NCBI GenBank assembly: GCA_000708525.1
Contig: JMRP01000026.1
Location: 1 to 38,069, forward strand
From: Cyanobium sp. CACIAM 14
GTDB lineage: Bacteria > Cyanobacteriota > Cyanobacteriia > PCC-6307 > Cyanobiaceae
DNA: 38,069 nt
Direction: 5' to 3'
Of the stretch, positions 8,759 to 16,742 are shown one piece after another. The first letter of the stretch is position 1. Every line of letters starts with the position of its first letter. A program made the position numbers and the translations under genes. The notes under the pieces are model-generated. The model was not told the origin of the DNA. It saw only the letters and a program-made list of their open reading frames with translations, and searched no databases.

Positions 8759-8923
8759 ATTGGTATCCCCTATCTGTGGGGGCAAATAGCTGCCATGACG
8801 CCAGAGATGGTGTAGACAGGTGGCAGCAGGGTTGGGCCGGGTGATGGGGATCACCGCCAGCGGCTTTCCACCCACCGGTGGTCAGCCCCCTGCACCCCTT
8901 CATCCAACGGCAGGTTCGGGCCG
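8759..8923. other. Intergenic space before the DUF565 gene with two small palindromes
   Basis: Between the terminator and the next gene no coding frame is credible. Two palindromes are present: GGTGAT/ATCACC at 8840-8855 and CCACCGGTGG at 8872-8881. They may be regulator sites or leader structure of the downstream gene. No clear promoter hexamers were found. Confidence 0.3.
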
Positions 8924-9292
8924 GTGCCACCCCTTTCCCAGCAGCCGCGGCTGCCGCAGACCCGATTTCAGCAGACCCGTTTCCAGCGCAGCATCACCCA
9001 GGCCGGTGACCGGCTCGAAGCCTGGGCCCAGAACCCCTGGCGCCGGCTCTCCCTGCTGCTGATCGTGCTCCTGAGCGCCACCGTGTTCGGCGGCAGCGTC
9101 GGCGCCATCACCGGCGCCCTCTCGCTGCTCGATCCGCTCGCGGCGCTGATCTGCGTGATTGCGCTCGAGGTGGCGTGCCGATGGCGGCGCTCCCTGATCT
9201 CCCAGCCCATGCGGTTGCGGCTGCAGGTGCTCGACATGGCTCGCCTGGGCCTGCTTTACGGCCTCCTGCTGGACGGCTTCAAGCTGCTCTGA
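8924..9292 (+). CDS. DUF565 / Ycf20-like membrane protein
   Basis: A 122-residue protein with a polar, Gln-rich N-terminus and then the DUF565/Ycf20 pattern NPWRRLSLLLIVLLSATVFG, two or three hydrophobic segments (about residues 43-65 and 68-86), a basic loop, and the conserved ending MARLGLLYGLLLDGFKLL. Plant and algal Ycf20 relatives have been linked to thermal energy dissipation, but the biochemical role is unknown. GTG at 8924 is used because no upstream ATG is in frame. It is convergent with pyrB. Confidence 0.8.
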   Translation: MPPLSQQPRLPQTRFQQTRFQRSITQAGDRLEAWAQNPWRRLSLLLIVLLSATVFGGSVGAITGALSLLDPLAALICVIALEVACRWRRSLISQPMRLRLQVLDMARLGLLYGLLLDGFKLL

Positions 9293-9358
9293 GGGGTCCC
9301 CAAGTGTTGCCGCGGGTGCCCTGGGGGCTTCCGCAGGTACTCCTGAGGCAGCACCTCC

Positions 9359-10369
9359 TCAGGAGGCGGCGAGCAGATAGAGCAGGGCCATCCGGATCGG
9401 GATGCCATTGCGGACCTGGGCCTCCACCAGGCAGCGGCCAGGATCGTCGAGCAGCTCGCCGGCGATCTCCACCCCCCGGTTCACCGGGCCGGGGTGAAGC
9501 ACCGGCACCCCATCGGCGCAGAGCGCCAGGCGCGCATGGCTGAGACCGTAGCGGCGGTGGTAGGTGTCCAGGCTGGTGAGCAGGTGCTGCTCCATGCGCT
9601 CCTTCTGGAGGCGCAGGGTCATCACCGCGTCCGCCCCGGGCAGGGCCTCCTCCAGCCGACGCGTCACCTGCACCCGGCCCCGTCGGGCCACCGGATCCGT
9701 GCTCTGGCCGGGTGGCGGCGCCGCCACGAAATCGGCGAAGCACTCCGGCAGCAACGTGGGCGGCCCGCAGAGGACCACATCGGCGCCGCAGCCCGTGAGG
9801 GCCCAGAGGTTGGAGCGGGCCACCCGGGAATGGAGCACATCGCCGACGATCACGATGCGCCGGCCCCGCAGGCTGGCCGGGGAAGGGGCCTCGGGGGTGA
9901 AGTGCCGCGCCAGGGTGAAGAGGTCGAGCAGGCCCTGGCTGGGATGGCTGTGCAGACCGTCGCCGGCGTTGAGCACCGACACCTGTTCACCGCAGCGGTC
10001 GAGATCCCGGGCGAGGCTGCGGGGGACCCCGGCGCAGCGGTGGCGCACCACGAGGATGTTGGCGCCCATCGCCACATAGGTGCGGGCCGTGTCCAGCAGG
10101 CTCTCCCCCTTGCTGAGGGAACTGGAGGATGGGGAGAAGCTCTGCACCTCCGCCGAGAGGCGTTTGGCGGCGATCTCGAAACTGCTGCGGGTGCGGGTGC
10201 TGGGCTCGAAGAACAGGCTGGTCATCAACCGCCCCTGCAGGGCGGGAAGCTTGCGGGCTCCGGCCACGGGCAGGGAGCGGAACCGCTGGGCCAGCTCCAG
10301 CACGGTGCCGAAGTCTTCCACCGAGAAGGACGCCAGGTCGAGCACATGGCGGTGACTCCAGCCGCTCAA
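9359..10369 (-). CDS. pyrB: Aspartate carbamoyltransferase, catalytic chain
   Basis: Condenses carbamoyl phosphate and L-aspartate in pyrimidine synthesis. The 336-residue product contains the carbamoyl-phosphate site [13 protein letters not shown], the loop segment [14 protein letters not shown], the binding segment [17 protein letters not shown], and [11 protein letters not shown] near the C-terminus. The start is TTG at 10369 ([15 protein letters not shown]), preceded by a purine-rich AGGAGGAG. A 9-bp inverted repeat (9340-9348 with 9357-9365) overlaps the stop. It follows the glycosylase gene on the same strand with a 41-nt gap, so they may be co-transcribed. Confidence 0.95.
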   Translation of the reverse strand: MSGWSHRHVLDLASFSVEDFGTVLELAQRFRSLPVAGARKLPALQGRLMTSLFFEPSTRTRSSFEIAAKRLSAEVQSFSPSSSSLSKGESLLDTARTYVAMGANILVVRHRCAGVPRSLARDLDRCGEQVSVLNAGDGLHSHPSQGLLDLFTLARHFTPEAPSPASLRGRRIVIVGDVLHSRVARSNLWALTGCGADVVLCGPPTLLPECFADFVAAPPPGQSTDPVARRGRVQVTRRLEEALPGADAVMTLRLQKERMEQHLLTSLDTYHRRYGLSHARLALCADGVPVLHPGPVNRGVEIAGELLDDPGRCLVEAQVRNGIPIRMALLYLLAAS

Positions 10370-10410
10370 CTCCTCCTGCTCCCGACGGACGGATCAACCG
10401 TAGAGGTCAG

Positions 10411-11046
10411 CTAGGCGGCCAGCCCATCGTGGCGGGGCGTCCGGTCACCGGGGGCCCGGCGGCTGACGCTGCGGCTGGTGCGGAGATACCAGCGCCAGGG
10501 CAGCTCCTGAGCCTGGGAGATGCCGATGCGCCCGGTCTGCCGCAGGGGATCGTCCCCAGCGGCCCGCTGTCGCTCGAGCAGGGCCACCACCGCCGGCGGC
10601 CGAGGGGCCAGCCAGAGGCCCGAGGCCGGTGCGGCGAGGCGGCCGTCATGGCGGCGGTCGATGCCGAACCAGCGGGCCAGCAGGCCGGGCCCGGCGGCCG
10701 CACGTTCCGGCGCCCCCGGCACGGCCACCGCCCGCAGCAGCACGCCGTTGGCCCAGTCGCGGCGGTCGGTGACCACGTTCACGCAGTGGTGAACGCCATA
10801 GGTGAGATAGACGTAGAACCGGCCGGGCTCGCCGAAAAGGGTCTCGTTCTGGGGGGAGCGGCGGCGGTGGCCGTGGCAGGCGGGCTCCGACTGGGCATAG
10901 GCCTCCGTCTCGACCACCACCCCCCAGCGGAGCGCCTCGCCCGGAGCGCGACGCACCAGCAGGCAGCCGACCAGCTCGGGGGCCACCTGCTCGGCGGGGC
11001 GGGCGAAGAATGCCCGATCGAGACTGGGAAAGGCGCTGTCGTTCAT
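10411..11046 (-). CDS. DNA-3-methyladenine glycosylase (AAG/MPG family)
   Basis: A base-excision-repair enzyme that flips out and removes alkylated purines. The family motifs are VVVETEAY (with the catalytic Glu), the segment [20 protein letters not shown], and [11 protein letters not shown]. Length (211 aa) is normal for the bacterial type. ATG at 11046. The C-terminal 30 residues are very basic and rich in Arg/Ser. It is upstream of pyrB on the same strand and divergent from the small peptide gene at 11194, with a striking hairpin between. Confidence 0.93.
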   Translation of the reverse strand: MNDSAFPSLDRAFFARPAEQVAPELVGCLLVRRAPGEALRWGVVVETEAYAQSEPACHGHRRRSPQNETLFGEPGRFYVYLTYGVHHCVNVVTDRRDWANGVLLRAVAVPGAPERAAAGPGLLARWFGIDRRHDGRLAAPASGLWLAPRPPAVVALLERQRAAGDDPLRQTGRIGISQAQELPWRWYLRTSRSVSRRAPGDRTPRHDGLAA

Positions 11047-11083
11047 GGACGGTGGCCCGGCGGGGATGGTGCGGGGAAGCGGA

Positions 11084-11121
11084 CCGGCCCCCCTCCGGGC
11101 CTCCGCCCGGAGGGGGGCCGG
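11084..11121. repeat. Perfect 17-bp inverted repeat (hairpin) in a divergent intergenic space
   Basis: The arms at 11084-11100 (CCGGCCCCCCTCCGGGC) and 11105-11121 are exact reverse complements with a 4-nt loop CTCC. There is no T-run on either side, so it is not an ordinary intrinsic terminator. It lies 37 nt before the glycosylase ATG and 72 nt before the small peptide ATG. It may be a transcribed leader structure, a barrier between divergent promoters or a protein site. Confidence 0.85.
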
Positions 11122-11193
11122 GGCAGACTGCCCTCACGTAGGAAAGGCGATGGCCCTGCTCCATCCCCGGCCCTTCCCTTCCCCGCATCTCCC

Positions 11194-11331
11194 ATGGACA
11201 CCGCCAGCCTCGATCTCGGCACCGTGCTGCTGATTCTCAGCGGCCTGTTCGTGCTGACCTCCCTGTTCTTCGGCACCCAGGGGGGCTACTACGACACCGA
11301 CAACTACGACGGCAACGGCACGGCCCACTGA
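11194..11331 (+). CDS. Small single-span membrane protein (45 aa)
   Basis: MDTASLDLGTVLLILSGLFV opens a 45-residue peptide with one transmembrane helix (about residues 8-26). A conserved-looking polar tail GGYYDTDNYDGNGTAH follows. Size and layout resemble small structural subunits of thylakoid complexes, for example the tiny NDH-1 subunits NdhP/NdhQ, but I cannot confirm any such identity from the sequence. ATG at 11194; stop TGA at 11329. It stands alone, divergent from the glycosylase and convergent with the DUF6679 gene. Confidence 0.7.
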   Translation: MDTASLDLGTVLLILSGLFVLTSLFFGTQGGYYDTDNYDGNGTAH

Positions 11332-11407
11332 GGCAGCCCACCGGCTTCGGTGTCCGCCTCCGGGTCACTGACGGGTCGGCGCCTGGCCGCCGGCAGCAGG
11401 GGCGTGC

Positions 11408-11761
11408 TCAGGAGCGGCCGAGCCGTTCCGCCTCGGGACAGTCCCCGGTGGTGGGCAGGTCGTCGGCAGCGGCGCTGCGGCTCACGGAAGCCAGCCGGGT
11501 GCTGACGGCGCCGATCGAGGCGAGCCGGACGCTCTCCTCCCAGCTGTGGCGTTCGTCGCCGTCCTCGTCGTCGTAGCGGAGGGTGATCAGGTCACCTTCG
11601 ATCTCCGTCACCAAGGCCCTCTCGATCCAGCGCTGCTGGTCCAGCAGGTACACCCAGACCGGCCGCTCCTCGAGGCGGAACCGTTCGAGCTTGCGATGCA
11701 GCATCGTGACGCCGCGGATACGTTCGATCCTAGGCAGCGCGGAGGTGGGCGCCATGTTCAT
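11408..11761 (-). CDS. DUF6679 family protein (cyanobacterial)
   Basis: The 117-residue frame contains the conserved cyanobacterial core MLHRKLERFRLEERPVWVYL, then QQRWIERALVTEIEGDLIT, RYDDEDGDERHSWEESVRL and SIGAVSTRLASVSR. It resembles a small Sm-like or Tudor-like beta-barrel fold, but the function is unknown. Two starts are possible: ATG 11761, with GGAGAGG about 9 nt upstream (chosen), or ATG 11704 at MLHRK, where some relatives begin. It is divergent from the creatininase-family gene, with 57 nt between. Confidence 0.78.
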   Translation of the reverse strand: MNMAPTSALPRIERIRGVTMLHRKLERFRLEERPVWVYLLDQQRWIERALVTEIEGDLITLRYDDEDGDERHSWEESVRLASIGAVSTRLASVSRSAAADDLPTTGDCPEAERLGRS

Positions 11762-11818
11762 GATGACCCCTCTCCACCCAGGGGATCCCCCTGAGCCCAT
11801 CGCCCTGACACCATCGCC

Positions 11819-12661
11819 ATGAGCCATCCGATCCCCGCCACCGTCCCGCCGGGCGCCACGGTGCTGCCGGGCCACGCCGGCAGCGCCAAGGACATCCGGC
11901 TGCAGCTGCGCAGCTGGCCCGAGGTGGAGGCCTACCTTGCCCGCTGCCGGGGGGTGATCGTTCCCCTGGGATCCACCGAGCAGCACGGTCCCACCGGCGC
12001 CATCGGCACCGATGCCCTCACCGCCGAAGCCGTGGCCCTGGAGGTGGGCCGCCGCACCGGTGTGCTGGTGACCCCTGCGCAGGCCTTCGGCATGGCCGAG
12101 CACCACCTGGGGTTCGCCGGCACTATGAGCCTCCAGCCCACCACCCTGCTGGCCGTGCTGCATGACCTGGTGCTGTCGCTGGCCCGCCACGGCTTCGAGC
12201 GGATCTACGTGATCAATGGCCACGGCGGCAACATCGCCACGGCCCGCGCGGCCTTCGCCCAGGCCTATGGCACCGCCGCGGCCCGGGGCCTGGCCGGTGC
12301 CGAACGCCTGCGCTGCCGACTGGCCAACTGGTTCACGGCCGCCGCCGTGATGCGCGAGGCCAGGGAGCTGTACGGGGACCGGGAAGGGCACCATGCCACC
12401 CCCAGCGAGATCGCCCTCACCCTGCATCTGGAGCCGAGCCTGGCGGCCAAGCAGCGACCCCTGCCGGAGGCCGCTCCCGCCGGACCGATCCACGGGCCCG
12501 AGGACTTCCGCCGTCGCCATCCCGACGGCCGCATGGGCTCCGACCCCTACCTGGCCAGCGCCGACCATGGCGCCCGCTTCCTGGAGCTGGCGGCCGCCGC
12601 GCTCAGCGATGACCTGGCCGAGTTCCTCGGCTCGGATGGATCGGAGGGCGGCGCCGACTGA
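11819..12661 (+). CDS. Creatininase-family metal-dependent hydrolase
   Basis: A 280-residue member of the creatinine amidohydrolase superfamily. Metal-site motifs are visible: VPLGSTEQHGP followed by IGTDAL, a HLGFAGTMSL segment, and the signature YVINGHGGN; EGHHATPSE carries further ligand candidates. The family includes creatininase, FAPy deformylase (ArfB) and MftE peptidase, so the substrate cannot be assigned. The cyanobacterial version is stand-alone. ATG at 11819. The gene is followed by gatC after 47 nt on the same strand. Confidence 0.88.
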   Translation: MSHPIPATVPPGATVLPGHAGSAKDIRLQLRSWPEVEAYLARCRGVIVPLGSTEQHGPTGAIGTDALTAEAVALEVGRRTGVLVTPAQAFGMAEHHLGFAGTMSLQPTTLLAVLHDLVLSLARHGFERIYVINGHGGNIATARAAFAQAYGTAAARGLAGAERLRCRLANWFTAAAVMREARELYGDREGHHATPSEIALTLHLEPSLAAKQRPLPEAAPAGPIHGPEDFRRRHPDGRMGSDPYLASADHGARFLELAAAALSDDLAEFLGSDGSEGGAD

Positions 12662-12708
12662 GCCGGGGCCCCGGTTAGGTTCGTGCTCCGACGACGATCG
12701 AGATCAGG

Positions 12709-13002
12709 ATGGAGCGGATCACCGCCGAGGACGTGCGCAAGGTGGCCCAGCTGGCCCGCCTGGCCCTGCCCGAGGAGCGGATCGCCACCTACACCGGCCA
12801 GCTGGAGCGGATCCTCGACTATGTCGCCCATCTGCAGCAGGTGGACACCGAAGGCGTCCCCCCGACCACCCGGGCCGTGGAAGTGGTGAACGTGACCAGG
12901 CCCGACACGGTGGAGCCCACTCCGGTGCGGGAGGACCTGCTGGATCTGGCCCCCCAGCGGGAAGGCGACTTCTTCCGTGTGCCCCGGATCCTGGGCGACT
13001 GA
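12709..13002 (+). CDS. gatC: Asp-tRNA(Asn)/Glu-tRNA(Gln) amidotransferase subunit C
   Basis: The small 97-residue subunit of the GatCAB complex that converts misacylated Glu-tRNA(Gln) and Asp-tRNA(Asn) to the correct amidated forms. It shows the family layout: N-terminal [31 protein letters not shown], then [19 protein letters not shown] and the ending [13 protein letters not shown] at 12709 with a GA-rich leader. gatA and gatB are not in this window, as is usual in cyanobacteria. Confidence 0.95.
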   Translation: MERITAEDVRKVAQLARLALPEERIATYTGQLERILDYVAHLQQVDTEGVPPTTRAVEVVNVTRPDTVEPTPVREDLLDLAPQREGDFFRVPRILGD

Positions 13003-13041
13003 GGCGACCAGGCCGAGGCAACGCGAAGGCGGGACCGGCGC

Positions 13042-14061
13042 TCAGCGCACCGGGGAGACGGCCGTGCGATGCAGCAGGTCGAGCACCCGCCGGCGGGAAT
13101 GGCGGGTGGGCATCAGGGCCGCGAGAGGACGGAGTCGGCTACGCCGCCGCTTGTGGGAGCGCACCCCCAGGAAGATGTCGTAGAGGAAATTGAGACCGTC
13201 GGTGCGGCTCTCGAACAGGCCGAGCCGCTGAGGAGAGCCCTTGGCATCGAGAATCGGCTTCGTGGCGTGATAGGCGGGCCGGTATTCGAACCAGGGGATC
13301 GATGGCCAGAGATGGTGGATCAGGTGGTAGTTCTGTCCCATGATCAGCCAGTTCATCAGCCTGCTGGGATAGACGCGGGCGTTGTGCCAGCGGTTGCGGG
13401 ACTGAAAGGGGCGGTGGGGGAGATAGTCGAAGAAGAGTCCCAGGGTGACGCCCACCATCAGGGCCGGGGCGAACCAGCAGTTGAAGATGAAGGGGAGGAA
13501 GTTGTAGCGGGCGGCCGCCACCACGATCAGCACGAAGATGGTGCGGCCCAGGGCCCACTCGAACAGCTCGTTGTGGCGCCAGAGGCGGTGCCTGAAGAAG
13601 AAGACCTCGTGATAGAAGAAACGGGGCGCGATCAGCCACAAGGGGCCGAAGGTGCTGACGATGTGGTCGGGGTCGTGCCTGGGGTCGTTGACGTGGGCGT
13701 GGTGCTGCAGGTGCACCCGGGTGAAGACCGGGAAGCTGAACCCCAGCAGCAGGGCCGCGCCGTGGCCCATCACCGCGTTCCAGAAGCGGTTCGGATGGGC
13801 GGCGTTGTGGCAGGCATCGTGGATGACCGTGCCCTCCAGGTGCAGGGCCAGGAACCCCAGGGCGAGCAGGGGGGCCAGTGGCCAGCCGCCCACGAACCAG
13901 CCCCAGATCGTCAGGGCCGCCAGGCCGTAGCCCGCCAGGAAGAGCCCCACGGTGGGATTCCAGGGGGCGGGAGGGTCGAGGAACTCCCTGGGAACGCTGC
14001 GGAGGGCGACGGCCGTCGTCGGGACCCGTGGAGTGGACGAGGGTGCCAGCGCTTCTGTCAT
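13042..14061 (-). CDS. crtR: Beta-carotene hydroxylase CrtR
   Basis: A membrane di-iron hydroxylase that makes zeaxanthin and similar xanthophylls. It is related to fatty-acid desaturases and shows three His boxes: HDACH in EGTVIHDACHNAAH, HLQHH in FTRVHLQHHAHVNDP, and HLIHH in GQNYHLIHHLWPSIPW. There are four hydrophobic stretches. The N-terminal VPREFLDPPAPWNP and DYLPHRPF also fit CrtR. ATG 14061 gives 339 residues; an in-frame GTG at 14097 (351 residues) cannot be excluded, as neither has a good Shine-Dalgarno. The C-terminal 35 residues are very basic. It is convergent with gatC. Confidence 0.93.
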   Translation of the reverse strand: MTEALAPSSTPRVPTTAVALRSVPREFLDPPAPWNPTVGLFLAGYGLAALTIWGWFVGGWPLAPLLALGFLALHLEGTVIHDACHNAAHPNRFWNAVMGHGAALLLGFSFPVFTRVHLQHHAHVNDPRHDPDHIVSTFGPLWLIAPRFFYHEVFFFRHRLWRHNELFEWALGRTIFVLIVVAAARYNFLPFIFNCWFAPALMVGVTLGLFFDYLPHRPFQSRNRWHNARVYPSRLMNWLIMGQNYHLIHHLWPSIPWFEYRPAYHATKPILDAKGSPQRLGLFESRTDGLNFLYDIFLGVRSHKRRRSRLRPLAALMPTRHSRRRVLDLLHRTAVSPVR

Positions 14062-14143
14062 GACCCGGGCCAGGTCCGAATCCCCATGGGAGGTCACAGA
14101 TTACGGAAGACGCCTCGCCGGCGCGACGGGGTCCGGCGGCGCT

Positions 14144-15694
14144 CTAGGGATTCGGACCGACCGGCAGCGTTGCGAGACTGCTGGTGATGTCCACCAGCGG
14201 GAACTCCGTGTCGCCCCAGCCATCGGGGGGCAGCAGGGAGGGGGCGTTCGGCCCCGGGGCCGCCGCGGCGCCCGCGGCGAAGGCCGCGTCCGTCCAGGCC
14301 AGCAGGAGACCCCGCAGGGCGCCGCCCCCTTCGGCGAAGGTGGAGCGCAGGTTGAAGTGGTCGCCGTCCCTGGCCAGCACCAGCCGATGGCCGCCGCCCA
14401 CGCTGCGTGCCTCTTCCGCCATGGGCCGGAGGGCCTCCGGACCGGACGGCACCACCCAGTCGCGGCTGCCGCTCACCAGCAGCACCCGGCCGTTCATGGC
14501 CCGGGCGGCGCCCTGATCGAACAGCAGGGACATCGGCGGGCTGACGGCGACGACCGCTTTGATGCGGGGGTCCGCCAGACCGGCCCGGTTGGCCGAGGAG
14601 AGGAAACTGCACTGCAGCACCCAGCTGAGGTTGCGGGCCGGGTTCATCACATCGGAGCAGAAGCGCCGGAGCAGCGTGGCGCTCGGACGGGCCCCGGCCA
14701 GCTGCAGCACCGTGGTGGCCCCGTAGGACTGACCCATGGCCACGACGCTGTCGGTGCGCAGGCCCGCGGGCAGCTGCAGGCTGCCGGCGGCAGCCGCATC
14801 GATCACCGCCATCACGTCCATGGGCCGCAGGCGCAGGTCCTCCGGGCTGGGGGGCGGCGTCCTGCCGGAGAGCATGGCCTGCTGCTGGGAACTGTCGCTG
14901 CCGGGATGGCGGGGAAGCAGGACGGTGTAGCCGTGACTGGCCAGATGGCGCCCCCAGCCCTCGAAGCTCTCCGGGTCGTCCCAGAGGCCGTGGGAGATCA
15001 CCACCAGGCGTCCATTGGCCCCCGTCGCGGGCTGGATCGTGACCACCTGCAGAGGATGGGGCCGGTGCCGCACCGGGATCGCGAATTGCTGGCGCTTCAC
15101 CGCCAGGGGACCGGCCTCGCGCAGGGACGGACGGATGCCGGCCGGCGGCAGGGAGGCCACCAGGGCAGCGCCCTGGCGCTGCTGTGCGGTGACGCGATCG
15201 ATCGCGATGACCACCTTCTGCAGATCCACCGTGGCGCTCCGTCCCGGCAGGGCCTCCAGCACCTCCAGCAGGGTCAGCCGCCCTTTCGCCTGGCTTGCGG
15301 CCAGCGAGGCCGCCAGCTGCCGGCCGTCGATCGGCTGCGGCACGCCCTCCACCGCCACCAGGGCCGAGAGCAGCAGCAGCACCTGATCGAGGAGCGGCGA
15401 ACCGAGCGACTGCTCGGCGACGGCCCCGACCGGCAGCGGCAGGGGAGTCTGGAAGGCCTTCACCAGCTTGCGACCGACCTCCCCGTTCGTGGCCTGGTCG
15501 AGCTGGGCCAGATCGCTGGCGCCGCTCAGCAGGGAGCGCTGATCACGAAGCTCACTGAGCCGGATCGTGAAGGGGGTGTCGAGCAGGGGGAGGCGCAGAT
15601 CGATGTGATCCAGCGCCCTGGCGGGGGCCGCCGACAAGAACGACCAGACCCCGAGGAGCAGCGCCGACAGGCGGAGGGAGGCGAGGCGCTGCAT
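14144..15694 (-). CDS. Exported alpha/beta hydrolase with DUF1400 N-terminal domain
   Basis: A 516-residue protein with a signal peptide (residues 1-27, cut after APARA), a DUF1400 domain (about 28-180) typical of cyanobacteria, and an alpha/beta-hydrolase domain. The core has the oxyanion region VVISHGLWDDPESF (232-245), the nucleophile elbow GQSYG with Ser323, Asp412 in SGSRDWVVP and His446 in DGDHFN, a plausible Ser-Asp-His triad. Platelet-activating-factor acetylhydrolase-like or dienelactone-hydrolase-like enzymes are the nearest class; the substrate is unknown. ATG at 15694. No operon partner: crtR lies 82 nt downstream on the same strand. Confidence 0.87.
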   Translation of the reverse strand: MQRLASLRLSALLLGVWSFLSAAPARALDHIDLRLPLLDTPFTIRLSELRDQRSLLSGASDLAQLDQATNGEVGRKLVKAFQTPLPLPVGAVAEQSLGSPLLDQVLLLLSALVAVEGVPQPIDGRQLAASLAASQAKGRLTLLEVLEALPGRSATVDLQKVVIAIDRVTAQQRQGAALVASLPPAGIRPSLREAGPLAVKRQQFAIPVRHRPHPLQVVTIQPATGANGRLVVISHGLWDDPESFEGWGRHLASHGYTVLLPRHPGSDSSQQQAMLSGRTPPPSPEDLRLRPMDVMAVIDAAAAGSLQLPAGLRTDSVVAMGQSYGATTVLQLAGARPSATLLRRFCSDVMNPARNLSWVLQCSFLSSANRAGLADPRIKAVVAVSPPMSLLFDQGAARAMNGRVLLVSGSRDWVVPSGPEALRPMAEEARSVGGGHRLVLARDGDHFNLRSTFAEGGGALRGLLLAWTDAAFAAGAAAAPGPNAPSLLPPDGWGDTEFPLVDITSSLATLPVGPNP

Positions 15695-15805
15695 GGAGGC
15701 TTCCCGATCGGCGCAAGCGTAGGGAGCCTCAACGGGCGGGAGACTGCGCCGGTGGCCGCTGTTCCCGCCTGGCCCGGAAGGGGATCGGCAGAGGCGATGG
15801 CGTCA

Positions 15806-15887
15806 TGCCCACCGGGGGACTTGAACCCCCACGACCTGAGCCACTGGAACCTAAACCCAGCGCGTCTACCAATTCCGCCAGGTGGGC
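15806..15887 (-). tRNA. tRNA-Leu (anticodon UAG)
   Basis: Reading the minus strand, an 82-nt class II tRNA folds: acceptor GCCCACC/GGTGGGC, D arm with AATTGGTAGA, anticodon stem CTGGG/TCCAG around TT-TAG-GT, a long variable arm, and a T arm GGGGG-TTCAAGT-CCCCC with discriminator A. The TAG anticodon reads CUN leucine codons. CCA is not encoded. Confidence 0.95.
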
Positions 15888-15976
15888 GCCCCCGGAATCT
15901 AATCACTTTTCGGCGGGTCTCACCCCAGGAGGGGCCCGTCCCGGAATCCAGAATGGCCTGACCCGAGCACTGCCCC

Positions 15977-16717
15977 ATGCTTGCCACCGTCGGGGGCCTT
16001 CTGGCCCTGCTTCTCGGCCTGCTGGTGCTGCTGCTGCCCCTCCTGGCGTCGGAACTCAGCCGGGCCAGGGACTCGGTCTGGGGGGCGGTGGTGCTGCTGC
16101 TGGGCCTGGTGCTGGTCACCAGTGCCGACCGGCTCACCGGCGCGCCCATGCTGGCGGTGCTCTGCGGTGGGCTGCTCATCGGCCGTCTCGGCGTGGAGGT
16201 GGCCCAGGGCCGCTGGCGCCAGCTGACCGAGGAGGAACAGCGGCGGCTCTGGTCATGGGAGCGCTGGCGCACGAGCCTGAGCCAGCTGGGAACCTCGCTG
16301 GCGAAGTTGCTCCAGCTCGGCGGCGGCGTGGTCAGCGGCCTGGGGTCCTGGCTGGCCGAACGCCGGGCCGGCCGCCCGGCCACGACCAAACGCTGGGTGC
16401 GGCCCGAGACCGGCTCGCCGGGCACGGCGACGGCGGCGACCCCGGCCGCCGCCGCAAGCGGGATGCCGGAAACCGGCGCAGTGACGGAGGCCACGGAAGC
16501 GCCCACGCCCGGCCAGGAGGGTGGCGAGACGCTGGTGGTGCGCGACTTCGAGGAGATCGACGCCCTGCTGGAGCGCAGCCTCCCGGACACCCCTGAGCCG
16601 CTCGGCGCGCCGGAGGAACCGGTCGCCGTCAGCGCCCCCCCTGCGGAAGAGCCTCCGGGCCCTCAGGAGGAGCCGGGGGAAGAGGACGGAGGGGAGCGAT
16701 CTGGCGAAGCGGGATAA
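15977..16717 (+). CDS. Ycf66-family membrane protein
   Basis: A 246-residue protein with three N-terminal hydrophobic segments (about 5-25, 34-49, 56-72) in the Ycf66 arrangement, including ADRLTGAPMLAVLCGGLLIG. A cytoplasmic helical linker follows, then a Pro/Glu/Ala-rich, low-complexity acidic tail (residues 130-246). Ycf66 is conserved in cyanobacteria and some plastids; its role is unknown. The gene ends 25 nt before ileS on the same strand, so co-transcription is likely. Confidence 0.8.
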   Translation: MLATVGGLLALLLGLLVLLLPLLASELSRARDSVWGAVVLLLGLVLVTSADRLTGAPMLAVLCGGLLIGRLGVEVAQGRWRQLTEEEQRRLWSWERWRTSLSQLGTSLAKLLQLGGGVVSGLGSWLAERRAGRPATTKRWVRPETGSPGTATAATPAAAASGMPETGAVTEATEAPTPGQEGGETLVVRDFEEIDALLERSLPDTPEPLGAPEEPVAVSAPPAEEPPGPQEEPGEEDGGERSGEAG

Positions 16718-16742
16718 TCCACCCTTCCCGCTCCCCGGCGAC

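Noticed and set aside
13952-15961. A 669-codon plus-strand frame across the DUF1400 hydrolase and tRNA-Leu
   Set aside because: It runs through a tRNA gene and opposite a well-supported hydrolase; composition is His/Gln/Gly-rich noise.
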